DNA of 64,000 nucleotides, taken from positions 3,669,047 to 3,733,046 of the forward strand of contig NW_004624795.1 of NCBI RefSeq assembly GCF_000247695.1, in the 5' to 3' direction. Positions within the stretch are counted from its first letter, which is position 1. Each line of letters starts with the position of its first letter. The DNA comes from Heterocephalus glaber (lineage: Eukaryota; Chordata; Mammalia; Rodentia; Bathyergidae). The notes beneath the pieces were generated by a model. It was given only the letters and a program-made list of their open reading frames with translations. It had not been told where the DNA came from and searched no databases. Positions 43,481 to 53,240 of this stretch are shown one piece after another. A program made the translations under genes and the position numbers.

Positions 43481-46400
43481 GGGGGTCATGCGAGCTGACG
43501 GGGCGCCAGGAAGCTCCAGGGCTGCGCTGCCAGCCGGGGTGGGGGAGATGGTGGGGGGGGGAGATGGTGACGAGGGGCCCCCGGTGACCCCGGCCGCCTC
43601 CCCACGCGCGCCGCTCCAGCGAGGTTGTGGCGGCGCCGCGGTGTGGAGCTGGCGCGTGTGCGTGCGGGGCGCACGGCTCAATGTCGCCGCACCTGTCTGG
43701 CTTGTCCCGGCTCCTCGCGCGTGTTTATCTCTGGGTGCCTGGGCCTCCGCCACCCCTAGCTGTCTCGCACCTCCGAACCTCCAGCCCGGCGAGCTCGGGC
43801 TCGGGATCCGGGTGCGTAGCTTCGGCGTCCGCGCCTGACGGGCTGCGGCAGCGCGGGTCGTCGGTCGCCGGCGGGGACCCGAGTGTCTGCGGCTCCGGAG
43901 CAGCCAGAGGCGGCGCCACCCGGACCCGGGAGCGGGATGGGGCAGAGCAAAGGAGAAGCCGTAATTAATGAATGTCATAATTAACCCTAATTATGTATGA
44001 TAGCTGCTCCTGTGGGAGTCACAGTGAATAAATTATTCCTCGGCGAAGGCTGGCAGGGCCCAGACTCCCAGCTGGAAGGGGCTGGGGGAGCCTCGGTCCC
44101 CCTTCAAATGCCACCTCTAGAGTTCTGGGTGCTCTAGAAGTTCTGCCAAAGCCACTCAGGAAAGAAGGGGCTACGCCCTGACTGTCCCCAGACTTCAGAC
44201 CAAGACGTCCTTTGGTGTTACCCAAACAAGAGGAGCCCTAAAATTAAAAAAGAGGGCCGGGGATTTAGCTCAGTGGTTCCGCCGCCTGCCTCGCAAGCAC
44301 AAGGTCCCGAGTTCGATCCCCCGTACCAAAAAAAAGAAAGAAAGAGGAGCCTTGAGGTTCACCCAGCACTAGGTCTTGGGCTTCCCTTTCCCTGCATCCC
44401 TCCCTCCCACCCTCCCCATAAGAGGTTAATTCAAGGTCAAGGACACAGCGGAGTGATGGGGGCTGGCTGGGGCTCTGGTGGGGTCTGGCTGAAACACCCC
44501 AGGTAGCTCCCCTTCGTCCCTGAACTGGGGGACCTGGCCAGAATCCATGCTCATAGGACCAGCTCTGGCCTCCTGAAAATGGGGCTCTGGCCTCGGTCCA
44601 TGGAGCTGAGTCGCTGGCCTTGCCAAGCTCCTCTCCTGGGGTAGATGCCGGGGTGGGAGGGAGGAAAACTGCTGGGGCACTTGCCACAGCTCCAGCGGGC
44701 AGGGTCTGGTCCCTGAGGTCAGTGCCCTGCAGCCTTCTCAGCTGCTCCCTGCTCGCCCTGGGCAGACACACAGTCCCCTGCTGTTTCCTTGGGGCTCGCC
44801 CCGCCAGGCTCCCACACAGAGGCCTCTGTGCTCTGGCACCCCTTCCCCAGGAGCTGCCCACGGTGCAGGCAGGAGTTCTGGGCAGTGCCACCTCGGCACT
44901 CAGGGGCTGCTGGCTCAGCCGTGGCGGGGGGGTCAGACCTGGCAGAGCCACACCTGCCTCTTCCCAGCCCAAGGACCCTCCAATGTCACCACCTGCTGCC
45001 CCAAAGAAGCTTGGGCCTCCAGAGTCTAGGGGTGGGGAGATGGGGGTGGGAGGAAGGTCCAGTGGGGGCCTGGTGCCCACCAGCCAGTGAGGCCAACATT
45101 CCAGACTTCTCCATCCCCTTGGTGCCCCGCTGGGTATGGCTTGTCTGCCTAAGTCCAGCCTCCTGCTGTCCTAAAGGCTGGGGCTCAGTTCTGCACCCAA
45201 ACCCACTCATCAGTTCTCCTAGGGGGTCCCACTCCTCCCCAGCACCCCCCCCACCAACCGGGGCTGCACCTTACCCACCTCAGTGCCTTTCCTGGGAAGA
45301 CCCTGCTGTGCCAGCTCTGCCATCTGAGTCAGCTTGTGCCATGTCCACCACCACTTATTGCCAGCTGCCTTCTGGGACACTGAAAAAGGAGGGGTACCCA
45401 GGGGGCGGTGGGTGGGGAGGAAATGGACAGGGCTTCTGAGGGGGAATAGACCTGGGGCACAAGCCTCAGAGCCTCGGAAGGGAATGGGATCTTGCTGGGC
45501 CAGTGGGCCAGGGCACTGGTAACTTCTCCCATGCTAAGGCATGGGATGGGTTCCTCAGCAAGACAGCTGGTGGGATCAGGGGATGGTGGGGGTCACAGGT
45601 GGGGAAGAGCTGGCCTGGCAGAGGTACAGTTAGGCCCAAGGGGCCAAGCCAGATGTCTCTGGAGTGGACAGGCAGCAAGCCGTTTGGCAGAGATGCCCCA
45701 TCCTGCCCTCTAGCCATATCCCTTGACATCTGCCAGCCACCCCCAGTGGCACATTGTCCCTTCCCATTCTCCACCCTCCTGGGACCTGAGGCCTGCAGCT
45801 GAGCCAGGAACTTGACTGGCACAGTTGAGCTGCCCTGTTGCTGGGGAACATTGTGTTCCAGGGGCGCCTGGTACCCTGCAGCAATGGCTGTTGGCACTGA
45901 GACCAGGGAGAGGGGTACCAGGAAAGGGAACAGGCCCGAGAATAGGGAAGTTTGGGATCTCATCCTATGCAGGGCGCTATGGCAGTGCTGGCCGGGAGGG
46001 GGAGCAGGACCCATGGACAAAAGTCAGCGAGGCAGGTTTCACTGTTCGTAGGAAAGCACTCCATACAGACAACAGCAGCTGCCCAAAGATGGCACGGCTG
46101 TCCCCAGACCTCACATGCTTCCCAAGGCAAGAGGTGACCGACGACAGGCAGACAGGGCATGGTGGCGTGATAGGGTGGGGACCATTCTAGGTGGCCAGAT
46201 CTTCAGGTCCCTGACACCCTTAGGCCCCTTGCCTGGCCCAGTGGAAGAGCCCATGGGACAGCTGAGAGCAGGGTGGGGGCCAAAGTTGCTCCTGGCCACT
46301 TGGATTCAGCAGCCAGAGATTTAAACAGGGCCAGAGTCTGTTCCTCATCTGCTGAGGGCTCCTGGGTGAGCAATGTAACCCCACGAGCCTCGGGTTCTGG

Positions 46401-49400
46401 CCTGAAATGTGGGACAGTAATCGTTACCTCCTTGGAGGGTGACCCCAGGACTGATGGGATGCTGCATATGAAATAGTGGCTCAAAGCCGGGTTTGGTAGC
46501 ACAGGGCTGTCATCCCAGCACTAGGGAGGCTGAGACAGGAGGATTGCTGTGAGTTTGAGGCCAACCTGGATTCACAGTGAGTTCAAGGCCAGCCTGGATG
46601 ACATGAGACCCTGTCTCAAGGCAGGGAGCAGGGGAGAAAAAAGAAAGATAGGCAGGTAGACAGGTAGTTAGGTAGACAGGTAGAAAGGCTCGCTGAGTCC
46701 CAGTCCCTGACAATCACAGGGCCCTGCACATGTGAGTCTCTGGGTGGGTTTGGGCCCAGAGTCTTTTATCTCCCAGATCTGATCTTGCCTCCCTCTTGGA
46801 CATGGGGAAACTGAGGCTCCGGGCAGGGAAGTAAAACAACTATTTCTTTCAAGCAGCAGGTTCACTGTGGTCCACCCTGGCACATCTCCCTGGTTGTGGC
46901 TTCTGTGGGCTCTGCTCCACGGGCAGAACAGTGGGGGGCACTTCTGCCCCTTAGGGGCTTTGAGAGCCCCCAGAGCCCCACCTGCCACCTCCAGTGCCCA
47001 GCATCCGGGCCGGCCCGCTCCTCACAGGCCCACAGGATGCCCATGCCGCTGTCCAGGAAGCTGGGCTTGGAAGGCGAGGGGTGGCTTCTGTGCCAGGCAT
47101 CCCAGGCCCTGACCTCCCAGCTGGCACATTCCGGGCTGCCCTGTGCCCAGACATCCCTGCCTCCCCCCAGTCTTGCTGCCTGCTGCCTGCAGGAGACTGA
47201 AGGCCACCACTTCCACCCCCTTGGCACGGCGGGCAGGCAGGCAGCCATGGCACACGGCTCCCTTGCATGCCAGCCAAGAGCCCTGGCCAAGTCCCGCTGC
47301 CTAGGGCCAGGCCTGTCCCCCTTTTTGTGCTGGCAGGAAGGGGTGGGCAGGGGAAAGCACCTTCAGGGCTCTGGGTCGTACTCTGGATAGCTTGGGTGTG
47401 CTTAGGTGAGCAGTGGCCAGCCCACCAACACCTCTGTGGGCTGACACCCTCTCTGAGGACCTGGAGGTCCTGGCCCTTAAGACACATGCGTGTAATCTCT
47501 GCTACTCAGGAGGCTGAGGCAGGAGGATCTCAAGTTCAAGGCCAGTCAGGGCAACTGAGCAAGACCCTGTCTCCAAAAGGGCACAGTCTTCCGAGGGAAT
47601 GAGAAGCAGGGGCAGCAGTAATCTGAGTGGGGGCAGAGCAGGTCAGGACTGGCACAAGGGCAGCGGGCAGCAGAGGAGGGTAAGGCCTGCTTGAGGGAAC
47701 TTCTGTGGGAGAGCTGGCACCCAAAGCAGCGGGGCTGTGAGAGGGCTTGGAAGGGTACAGAGGTGTTCACCGCATGTGGCAAAGAGGACAAACACGCCAG
47801 AGCTCCTTGGGGCATAAAAGTCCCAGCACCTGGAATGTGGCGGGGGCGGGGGGGGNNNNNNNNNNNNNNNNNNNNNNNNNNNNNNNNNNNNNNNNNNNNN
47901 NNNNNNNNNNNNNNNNNNNNNNNNNNNNNNNNNNNNNNNNNNNNNNNNNNNNNNNGAGGGCGGGTATGGGCGCCAAAGACAGGTCTGCGGGGTCACAGGG
48001 AGACTCGGTACCAGGGTGGGGCGATCCTCCTGTCTCGGCCTCCCCAGCGCTGGGATTACGGGCACGCCCCACCACGGCCGGCTTTGAATGCTGCCTCTCG
48101 GCCCTGGCCCTGGCCTGCCCTGGGAGACACTGCACAGGGCACCTCGGGGCAGCCCCACCCACCGCGCCCTACTTCCCAGCTGCAGCGGTTCAGGCGCTCG
48201 CTGTCCCTCAAGAGCATCCTGAGGAGCAAGAGCATGGAGAACTTCTTCCTGCGCCCCAGCCCGGAGCTCAAGGGCCCCGCCCAGGTGCTGCTCACGCCCC
48301 CCTCCCCTCTGCCCCCGCCCTCCCCGCCGCCTGCGTCCACCCCGGCGCCCTCCCCCGGCCCGGCGCCGCGCCCCCTGGCGCCGCTCAAGCCCGCCAGGCC
48401 GCACTGCTTCCAGGAGCACGTCTTCAAGCGCGCCAGCCCCTGCCAGCTGTGCCACCAGCTCATCGTGGGTAGGCGCTGGGCCCGGGGGGCGGGGGGCGGC
48501 GGACCATGGGGAGCTGGCCCTGGTGCTGGCCCGGTCCTCCCTGAATCCTCCTGGGTGCTGCCCGCCCGTGGGTGGCCCTGGGCTCCACTCTGCACTGCAA
48601 GACCGAAAGGGGGGTGGGGTGGCCGCGGGGCCTGGGCTTCCGTGACACCGGCCCCCGACGGCGGGCGCAGGATGCCCAGCCCACTCCCCCCCGCCTGCCC
48701 TCCCACGCCCAGCCGCTCCCATGGCTGGGCCCCCAAGGCCCCCAATCTTCCAGGAAACTCCAAGCAGGGCTTGCGCTGTAAGAGCTGCAAGGCCAGCGTC
48801 CACCTCTGGTGCTCCGAGGGGGTCTCCCGCCAGCAGTGCCCCGGCAAGACGGTGAGCGGGGCGGGCGCGGCCCCCAGCTAGGTCCCGGGGGCTTCCTGCC
48901 CTGACTTCCGCCTCTGCCTCCTCCGGCGCAGTCTGCCTCCTTCCGCCGCAACTTCAGCTCCCCGCTCCTGGTGCACGAGCCGCCACCAGCCTGTGCCGCG
49001 AGCAGAGAGTCCCCACCCACCGGTGAGCATCCCGCCGCGGGGCCCAGACACATTTACCAACTGACTGACTGCGGGACTGGAGATTGAACCCAGAGCCTTT
49101 GCAGTTTCAACTTTCATTTATTTATTTTATTTATTCTTTTGGTACCGGGGATCAACCTCGGCGGGGTGGGGGGGGACCTTGCGCTTGCGAGGCAGGCACA
49201 GGAACCACTAAAGCTAAATCCCTGGCCCTTTATTCATTTACTTTTGAGACAGGGTCTCACTGTGGAGTTCAGGCTGGTCTTGAACTCGTGGTGATCCGCC
49301 TGCCTCAGCCTTCCAATTGCTTCGATTACAGGGTTGTGGAACCATGCCTGGCTGTATTTTTTATTTTTAGACAGGGTCTCACTAAATTGCCCAGGCAGAG

Positions 49401-51988
49401 CTCAAATTTGTGATTCTCCTGCCTCAGCCTCCCCGAGTGCTGAGATTATAGACCCCAGGCCTGCCTGGCTGAGTGTCTTCTTTTAAGAGAAATATTATGT
49501 TTTGTATATGTGCTGCCAAAGCGAGCACGAGAAATATTATGTTTTGATGAGAGCATTGTGTCTGCTGCATGGATTGGAGGGGCCAGATCGAGGGCTTGGG
49601 GAGCCCGCAGGTGGGGCTCGAGGTTGCCCAGAGTTTGGTGGCTTGGATCAAGGCGGCAGCTGTGGAGGCAGAGAGATGAGGGTGGATTCTCTGGAAGCTG
49701 GGAGGTTGGAGACAGGCCGCAGTGTCTGTGGGCAGCAGGACAGCTAGGAGTCCAGGTCTCTTCCTGGGCACCACGGGAGGATGTGGAGCAGCTACAGGGA
49801 TGAGAAGCCCTGGGGTAGCAGGGGAGGGGATGCCAGGAGCCGACCAGCCTTGGGCAGCTGGACCCTGCCCGCAGCTGGGCTGAGATCCCAGCCTTGAGAG
49901 AGGGTGCCCAGCAGGGCTCGGTGGGAAGGTGGACCCGGTGTACGAGACCCTGCGCTACGGCACGTCCCTGGCGCTGATGAATCGCTCCAGCTTCAGCAGC
50001 ACGTCCGAGTCCCCCACGAGGAGCCTGGTAGGTGGGCACCTAGGGGAGGGACCTGTGGGCACCACAGTGGCTGGGGCTGAGCCCTCCCTCCCTGCCTGTC
50101 CCCAGAGCGAGCGGGAGGAGCTGACGGAGGATGGGGAGGGCAGCATCCGAAGCTCCGAGGAGGGGCCCAGCGACAGCGGTGAGCATCGAGGAGTGGGGCA
50201 GAACAGGGTGCTCCAGGGCGAGCACCTGCTCACCCTGGCCCCCACCCTGTGGCCCCAGTGTTCACAGCCCTGGCGGAGAGCGAAGAGTCAAGAGCAGAAG
50301 AGCGGAGTCCTGGACAGCAGGTGTGAGACCTAGCGGGCCGGCAGGGTGTCGTCTGTCCTCATTGCTGCTCCCAGACCCATCCTGAGTGTCAGGACAGAGA
50401 GGCACAGGAAACCGGGGGACCTTTCCTGCCCTGACCCCCTCCCCGCACCACCAGCTCCTGCTCCCCCGAGAGAGGGTCTGGCGCCTTGAGGCCCCCAGGC
50501 AGGTGCGCTCTAAGCACCACCAGGGTGTGTGTCCTGCACCCATGCTGACCCATGCTTCCCCAGCCCCCCAGGGTGCCCCTGCGGAAGGAGGTGGGGCCTA
50601 TGTACTCCTACGTCGCACTCTACAAGTTCCTGCCCCAGGAGAGCAATGACCTGGCCCTGCAGTAAGTCCTCTCTGTGGTTCGGCCTCACTGGGCAGCTGC
50701 CGCCCTCCAGGCTCTGTGCCCCACTAACCTGGGCACCCAGGGTGAAGGGACCCTCAGGATGGGAGCTGCCTGAAGTCTAAGAGTATGAGTGTGATACCCA
50801 GAGGGCCGTGAGGGTACGAGGTGCCCCATGCTGCCTGGCTGTCCCTCCACAGGCCGGGTGACAGGATCCTGCTGGTGGATGACTCCAATGAGGACTGGTG
50901 GAAGGTGACTCGGGGGTGGCAGGGGGCACCGCGGGACCCTGGTAGCTGCCTCCCCGACCTTCTCTCCAGGCCCCAAAGAGCTCCAGGCCCTGCCCCCAGC
51001 CCCAAAGCTGTTCAGCTGCCCCAAGCCCAGGACCTGGGGCTGACAGCCTGGGCTGAGTGGGAGTCAGGTCCCAGGAGGCAGCAGGCCAGGAAGTGATGCT
51101 GGGGCTCACTACCAGCCTCTTCCCCAGGGCAAGATTGGCGACCGTGTGGGCTTCTTCCCCGCCAACTTTGTGCAGCGGGTGAGGCCTAGTGAGAACGTGT
51201 GGCGCTGCTGCCAGCCCTTCTCTGGGAACAAGGAGCAGGGTTACCTGAGCCTCAAGGAGAACCAGGTGAGCTCGGGCCGGCTGGGCCTGCAAGACTGTGG
51301 CCAGGCCTCCTGTCATTCCTTATGAGGGACTCGGGTTGGTGGGGACAGAGGTGGGGCTGGACGACACCGGAGGCAGCTGGGACAGCACGGAGCACTGGAT
51401 CAGATGCCTCGAGGCTCAGGTTTGAACGCTGACTCTGGCCCTGGCTTGCTGTGTTTCCTGGGCGAGTCCTTTCCCCTTTATTTTTGGTTTGTTTGTTGTT
51501 TTTGATACTGGGGATCGAACTCACGACCTTGTGCTTGCCAAACAGGCACAGTGCCACTGAGCTAAATCCCCAGGCCTCCTTTTCCCTTTATTACTTCTTC
51601 AGAGTAGAAATGGGAGCCAGGACAGGTGGCACATGGCTGTAATCCCAGCATTCTCTCTGGAGGCTGAGGCAGGAAGATCACCAGGAGGCCAGCCAGGGCT
51701 ACACAATGAGACTGTCTCAAAAACCCAAAAAAACAGGAGATGGGAGTGGGGCAGGGTGCCAGGGGGACCTCTCAGGTCAGCCCTGATGTTGCTTCGAGCT
51801 GGGCTTGCTCCGGTTACCCCTGCCGGTCCTGGTGTCAGCGGGCCTCAGGCTCAGGGCTCAGCGTTGGTGCCTGTCTCGTTCAGATCTGTGTCGGAGTGGG
51901 GAGAGCCAGAGATGGTGATGGCTTTGTCCGAGTCAGCAGCGGCAAGAAGCGGGGCCTGGTGCCAGCTGATGCCCTGAGCGAGATCTGA
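43338..51988 (+). CDS. STAC2: STAC2, SH3 and cysteine-rich domain protein 2 (11 coding exons)
   Basis: Cytoplasmic adaptor of the STAC family, which binds L-type calcium channels (CaV1) and modifies their trafficking and inactivation. Joining 43338-43424, 48180-48468, 48754-48851, 48932-49022, 49915-50027, 50106-50178, 50259-50320, 50564-50661, 50853-50904, 51128-51265 and 51884-51988 gives 401 codons in frame throughout; human STAC2 has 411. Layout: acidic N-terminus (1-29), basic/Ser segment (30-60), Pro-rich stretch (69-98), C1 zinc finger (H104, C117, C120, C134, C137, H142, C145, C154), acidic linker (190-271), first SH3 (about 285-340, with the ALY motif at 289-291 and the Trp pair 319-320) and a second, less typical SH3 (about 345-401). 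The N-terminus MTEMSE and C-terminus DALSEI match the family. Intron 1 includes an assembly gap, but no coding exon appears to be missing. Confidence 0.97.
43962..44040. promoter_or_regulatory. TAAT-rich block just inside STAC2 intron 1
   Basis: TAATTA at 43962-43967, ATAATTAA at 43977-43984, TAATTA at 43988-43993 and AATAAATTATT at about 44027-44037, all directly after a CpG island of opposite composition. These are homeodomain core sites; an enhancer role is inference. Confidence 0.4.
47856..47955. other. Assembly gap, 100 N
   Basis: A round length, so probably a gap of unknown size. The left edge is a G-rich run (47840-47855), a usual cause of sequencing drop-out. Confidence 1.
48180..48468 (+). 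CDS. STAC2: STAC2 coding exon 2 (Pro-rich region, first half of C1)
   Basis: 289 bp, acceptor cttcccag, donor gtaggc. Reads [18 protein letters not shown], then the Pro-rich tract, then H104, C117 and C120 of the zinc finger; ends on the first base of a Gly codon. Confidence 0.96.
48754..48851 (+). CDS. STAC2: STAC2 coding exon 3 (second half of C1)
   Basis: 98 bp, acceptor atcttccag, donor gtgagc. Carries C134, C137, H142, C145 and C154; the last spacing is C-x8-C rather than the C-x7-C of protein kinase C C1 domains. Confidence 0.95.
48932..49022 (+). CDS. STAC2: STAC2 coding exon 4
   Basis: 91 bp, acceptor tccggcgcag, donor gtgagc. Starts [18 protein letters not shown]. Confidence 0.94.
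49023..49914 (+). other. STAC2 intron 4 with SINEs and a U6 fragment
   Basis: Older ID (-) about 49060-49100, ID (-) 49133-49228, B1 (-) 49240-49355 and 49360-49475, U6 fragment with target duplication 49487-49546, then unique sequence. Confidence 0.82.
49505..49528 (-). pseudogene. RNU6: U6 snRNA 5'-fragment insertion
   Basis: 24 nt whose reverse complement matches nucleotides 1-24 of U6 (GTGCTCGCTT..GCAGCACATATA) with one change. A perfect 18-bp direct repeat, GAGAAATATTATGTTTTG, flanks it at 49487-49504 and 49529-49546. The break falls where U6 reads CTAAAA and the flank CAAAA, consistent with LINE-type reverse transcription primed on that A run. Not an expressed U6 gene. Confidence 0.85.
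49915..50027 (+). CDS. STAC2: STAC2 coding exon 5
   Basis: 113 bp, acceptor cccagcag, donor gtaggt. Reads [20 protein letters not shown] and ends SPTRSL. LGG replaces the DSG I recall for human. Confidence 0.93.
50106..50178 (+). CDS. STAC2: STAC2 coding exon 6
   Basis: 73 bp, acceptor tgtccccag, donor gtgagc; acidic [19 protein letters not shown]. Confidence 0.94.
50259..50320 (+). CDS. STAC2: STAC2 coding exon 7
   Basis: 62 bp, acceptor tgtggccccag, donor gtgtga. Reads (V)[20 protein letters not shown]. The acceptor used here gives three residues fewer than the human SASPVF junction as I remember it. Confidence 0.85.
50564..50661 (+). CDS. STAC2: STAC2 coding exon 8 (start of first SH3)
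   Basis: 98 bp, acceptor cttccccag, donor gtaagt. Contains [13 protein letters not shown] with the ALY motif that opens SH3 domains. Confidence 0.95.
50853..50904 (+). CDS. STAC2: STAC2 coding exon 9 (first SH3)
   Basis: 52 bp, acceptor ccctccacag, donor gtgact. Reads [17 protein letters not shown]; the Trp pair forms part of the ligand groove. Confidence 0.95.
51128..51265 (+). CDS. STAC2: STAC2 coding exon 10 (end of first SH3, start of second)
   Basis: 46 codons, acceptor cttccccag, donor gtgagc, phase 0 at both ends. GFFPANFV closes the first SH3; [12 protein letters not shown] opens the second. An internal donor-like CGG|gtgagg lies at 51176-51184 on a codon boundary. Confidence 0.95.
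51266..51883 (+). other. STAC2 last intron
   Basis: MIR-like remnant about 51400-51480, ID (-) 51485-51575, B1 (+) 51612-51735. Confidence 0.8.
51400..51480 (+). mobile_element. MIR-family remnant
   Basis: cgctgactctggccctggct, then tgtttcctgggcgagtcctt resemble the MIR core (ctgccacttactagct..gacc..gggcaagtcact). Confidence 0.5.
51884..51988 (+). CDS. STAC2: STAC2 last coding exon (second SH3)
   Basis: 34 codons plus TGA at 51986-51988, acceptor gtctcgttcag. Ends [14 protein letters not shown]. Confidence 0.96.
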   Translation: MCVGVGRARDGDGFVRVSSGKKRGLVPADALSEI

Positions 51989-53240
51989 CGGTGCCCGGAG
52001 AATGGAGAGAGCCTCTGCATCTGGCTGGGAGGGGCAGGGCACCCTGGCACCCTGCCTCCTGTCTGTCTCCCGGGCCTCTCAGCCCTGGGAAGGTTTTATT
52101 TCTTGGGTGGGGTGCCCTACTGGGTTGATTCCCTGGGACTGGAAGTGGGGAGCTGCAAGTAGGTTCCCCACGGTGCCCAGGTACCCCGAATCTGGCCACT
52201 GCTCTGAGTCTCCCCCTGGGGGGCCCCTGGGATCCTGACTCCTCACCTGCCCACATGGCCTCTGCATGCCTGATCCCTCGCCTTTGGAGCCTTTGCTTGG
52301 GTCTGTGTACACCTGCCCCTTTGCAAGCAGAGCGCTGGGGGGCTTCCTGCACCCCTCAGCCCTTCACCCCAGCTGGGAGGGGACCCAGCACCATGCCAGA
52401 GCCTCGAGTCTGGCTCTTGGTCTCCTTGTCTCTGTCACTCCCTCACTTCTCAGGAAAGTTCTGCAGGAATCTCTCCCATTACTTGAAACCTGGGCTAGAG
52501 TAGGGGAGGGCTGAGGTCTCAGCAGATGTGACAAATGGAGACTGTCCTTTCAAGGTGGCCCAGTCACCAAAGAGCAGCCTGGGCCCAGAAGCCCACTGAG
52601 AACCAGACCCTGGCCCATGCTTGGTCGGAACCACCCCATGTCCCTGTGGGGTCACCCTGACAACAGCCAGGATCGTGTCCCTTGTCCCTCTCCCTAGCTC
52701 TGCAGGCCCCCGGGGTGATATCCAGGGAGTCCCTCTCTGCCCAGTCTGCCCCCTGTCCTGGACACAGCCCGGGGAGGAACAGAGGGGAGCAGGCCCTGGG
52801 GGCACATACCACAGGACCTCTCCCTTCCAGGCTGCTGTTTTCTGTTTGTTTGTTTGTTTTGGGTTTTTTTGGGGATCGAACTCGGGTCCTTGCGCTTGTG
52901 CAGCAGGCGGCGAAACCACTGAGCTAAATCCCCGGCCCAAGGCTGCTGTTTTCTGGTGCCAGCTTCCTCCCCCAAGCTCAGAGCCCCCTCTTGTGCCCTT
53001 GGGCGTGCCAGCCAATGCCACCCCTTTCCAGGCACAGTCAAACCCTCTGAGGTGAGAGGCACACAGGTCTCCTCCCCCACGGACACCCCCCCCCCGCGCA
53101 GAGGGGGCTCAAGCCACACTGCCCTGTTTGCTGCCAGGAGGCCCCCAGCGACACCCCCAGGGCAGCCAATGCCCACTGTACACCAGGCTGCATGGCAGGT
53201 CTGCCGGGCACTGTGGAGCCCCGGACCCTAATTAAACGCG
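51989..53240 (+). other. STAC2: STAC2 3' UTR (extent inferred)
   Basis: GC-rich unique sequence with one ID (-) at 52848-52940. A candidate signal ATTAAA lies at about 53230-53236 (gaccctaattaaacgcg); I see no better AATAAA before it. Confidence 0.5.

Larger units (their letters stand above)
43425..48179 (+). other. STAC2 intron 1
   Basis: AT-rich homeodomain-motif block 43962-44040, ID (+) 44253-44345, SINE-free GC-rich block 44350-46370, MIR-like 46380-46470, B1 (+) 46483-46620, (AGGT/AGAC)n 46646-46687, B1 (+) 47475-47580, gap 47856-47955, B1 (-) 48013-48085. GC-driven open frames on both strands are not genes. Confidence 0.8.

Noticed and set aside
42800..43978. 392-codon open frame on the minus strand over the STAC2 promoter
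   Set aside because: It lies in a CpG island where stop codons are rare, overlaps the true STAC2 exon 1 in antisense and shows low-complexity Pro/Arg/Gly composition.
47691..48881. 396-codon open frame running through the N gap into STAC2 exons 2 and 3
   Set aside because: Unknown bases were read as open codons, and it crosses two clear splice sites. Only the exon 2 and exon 3 parts are real.
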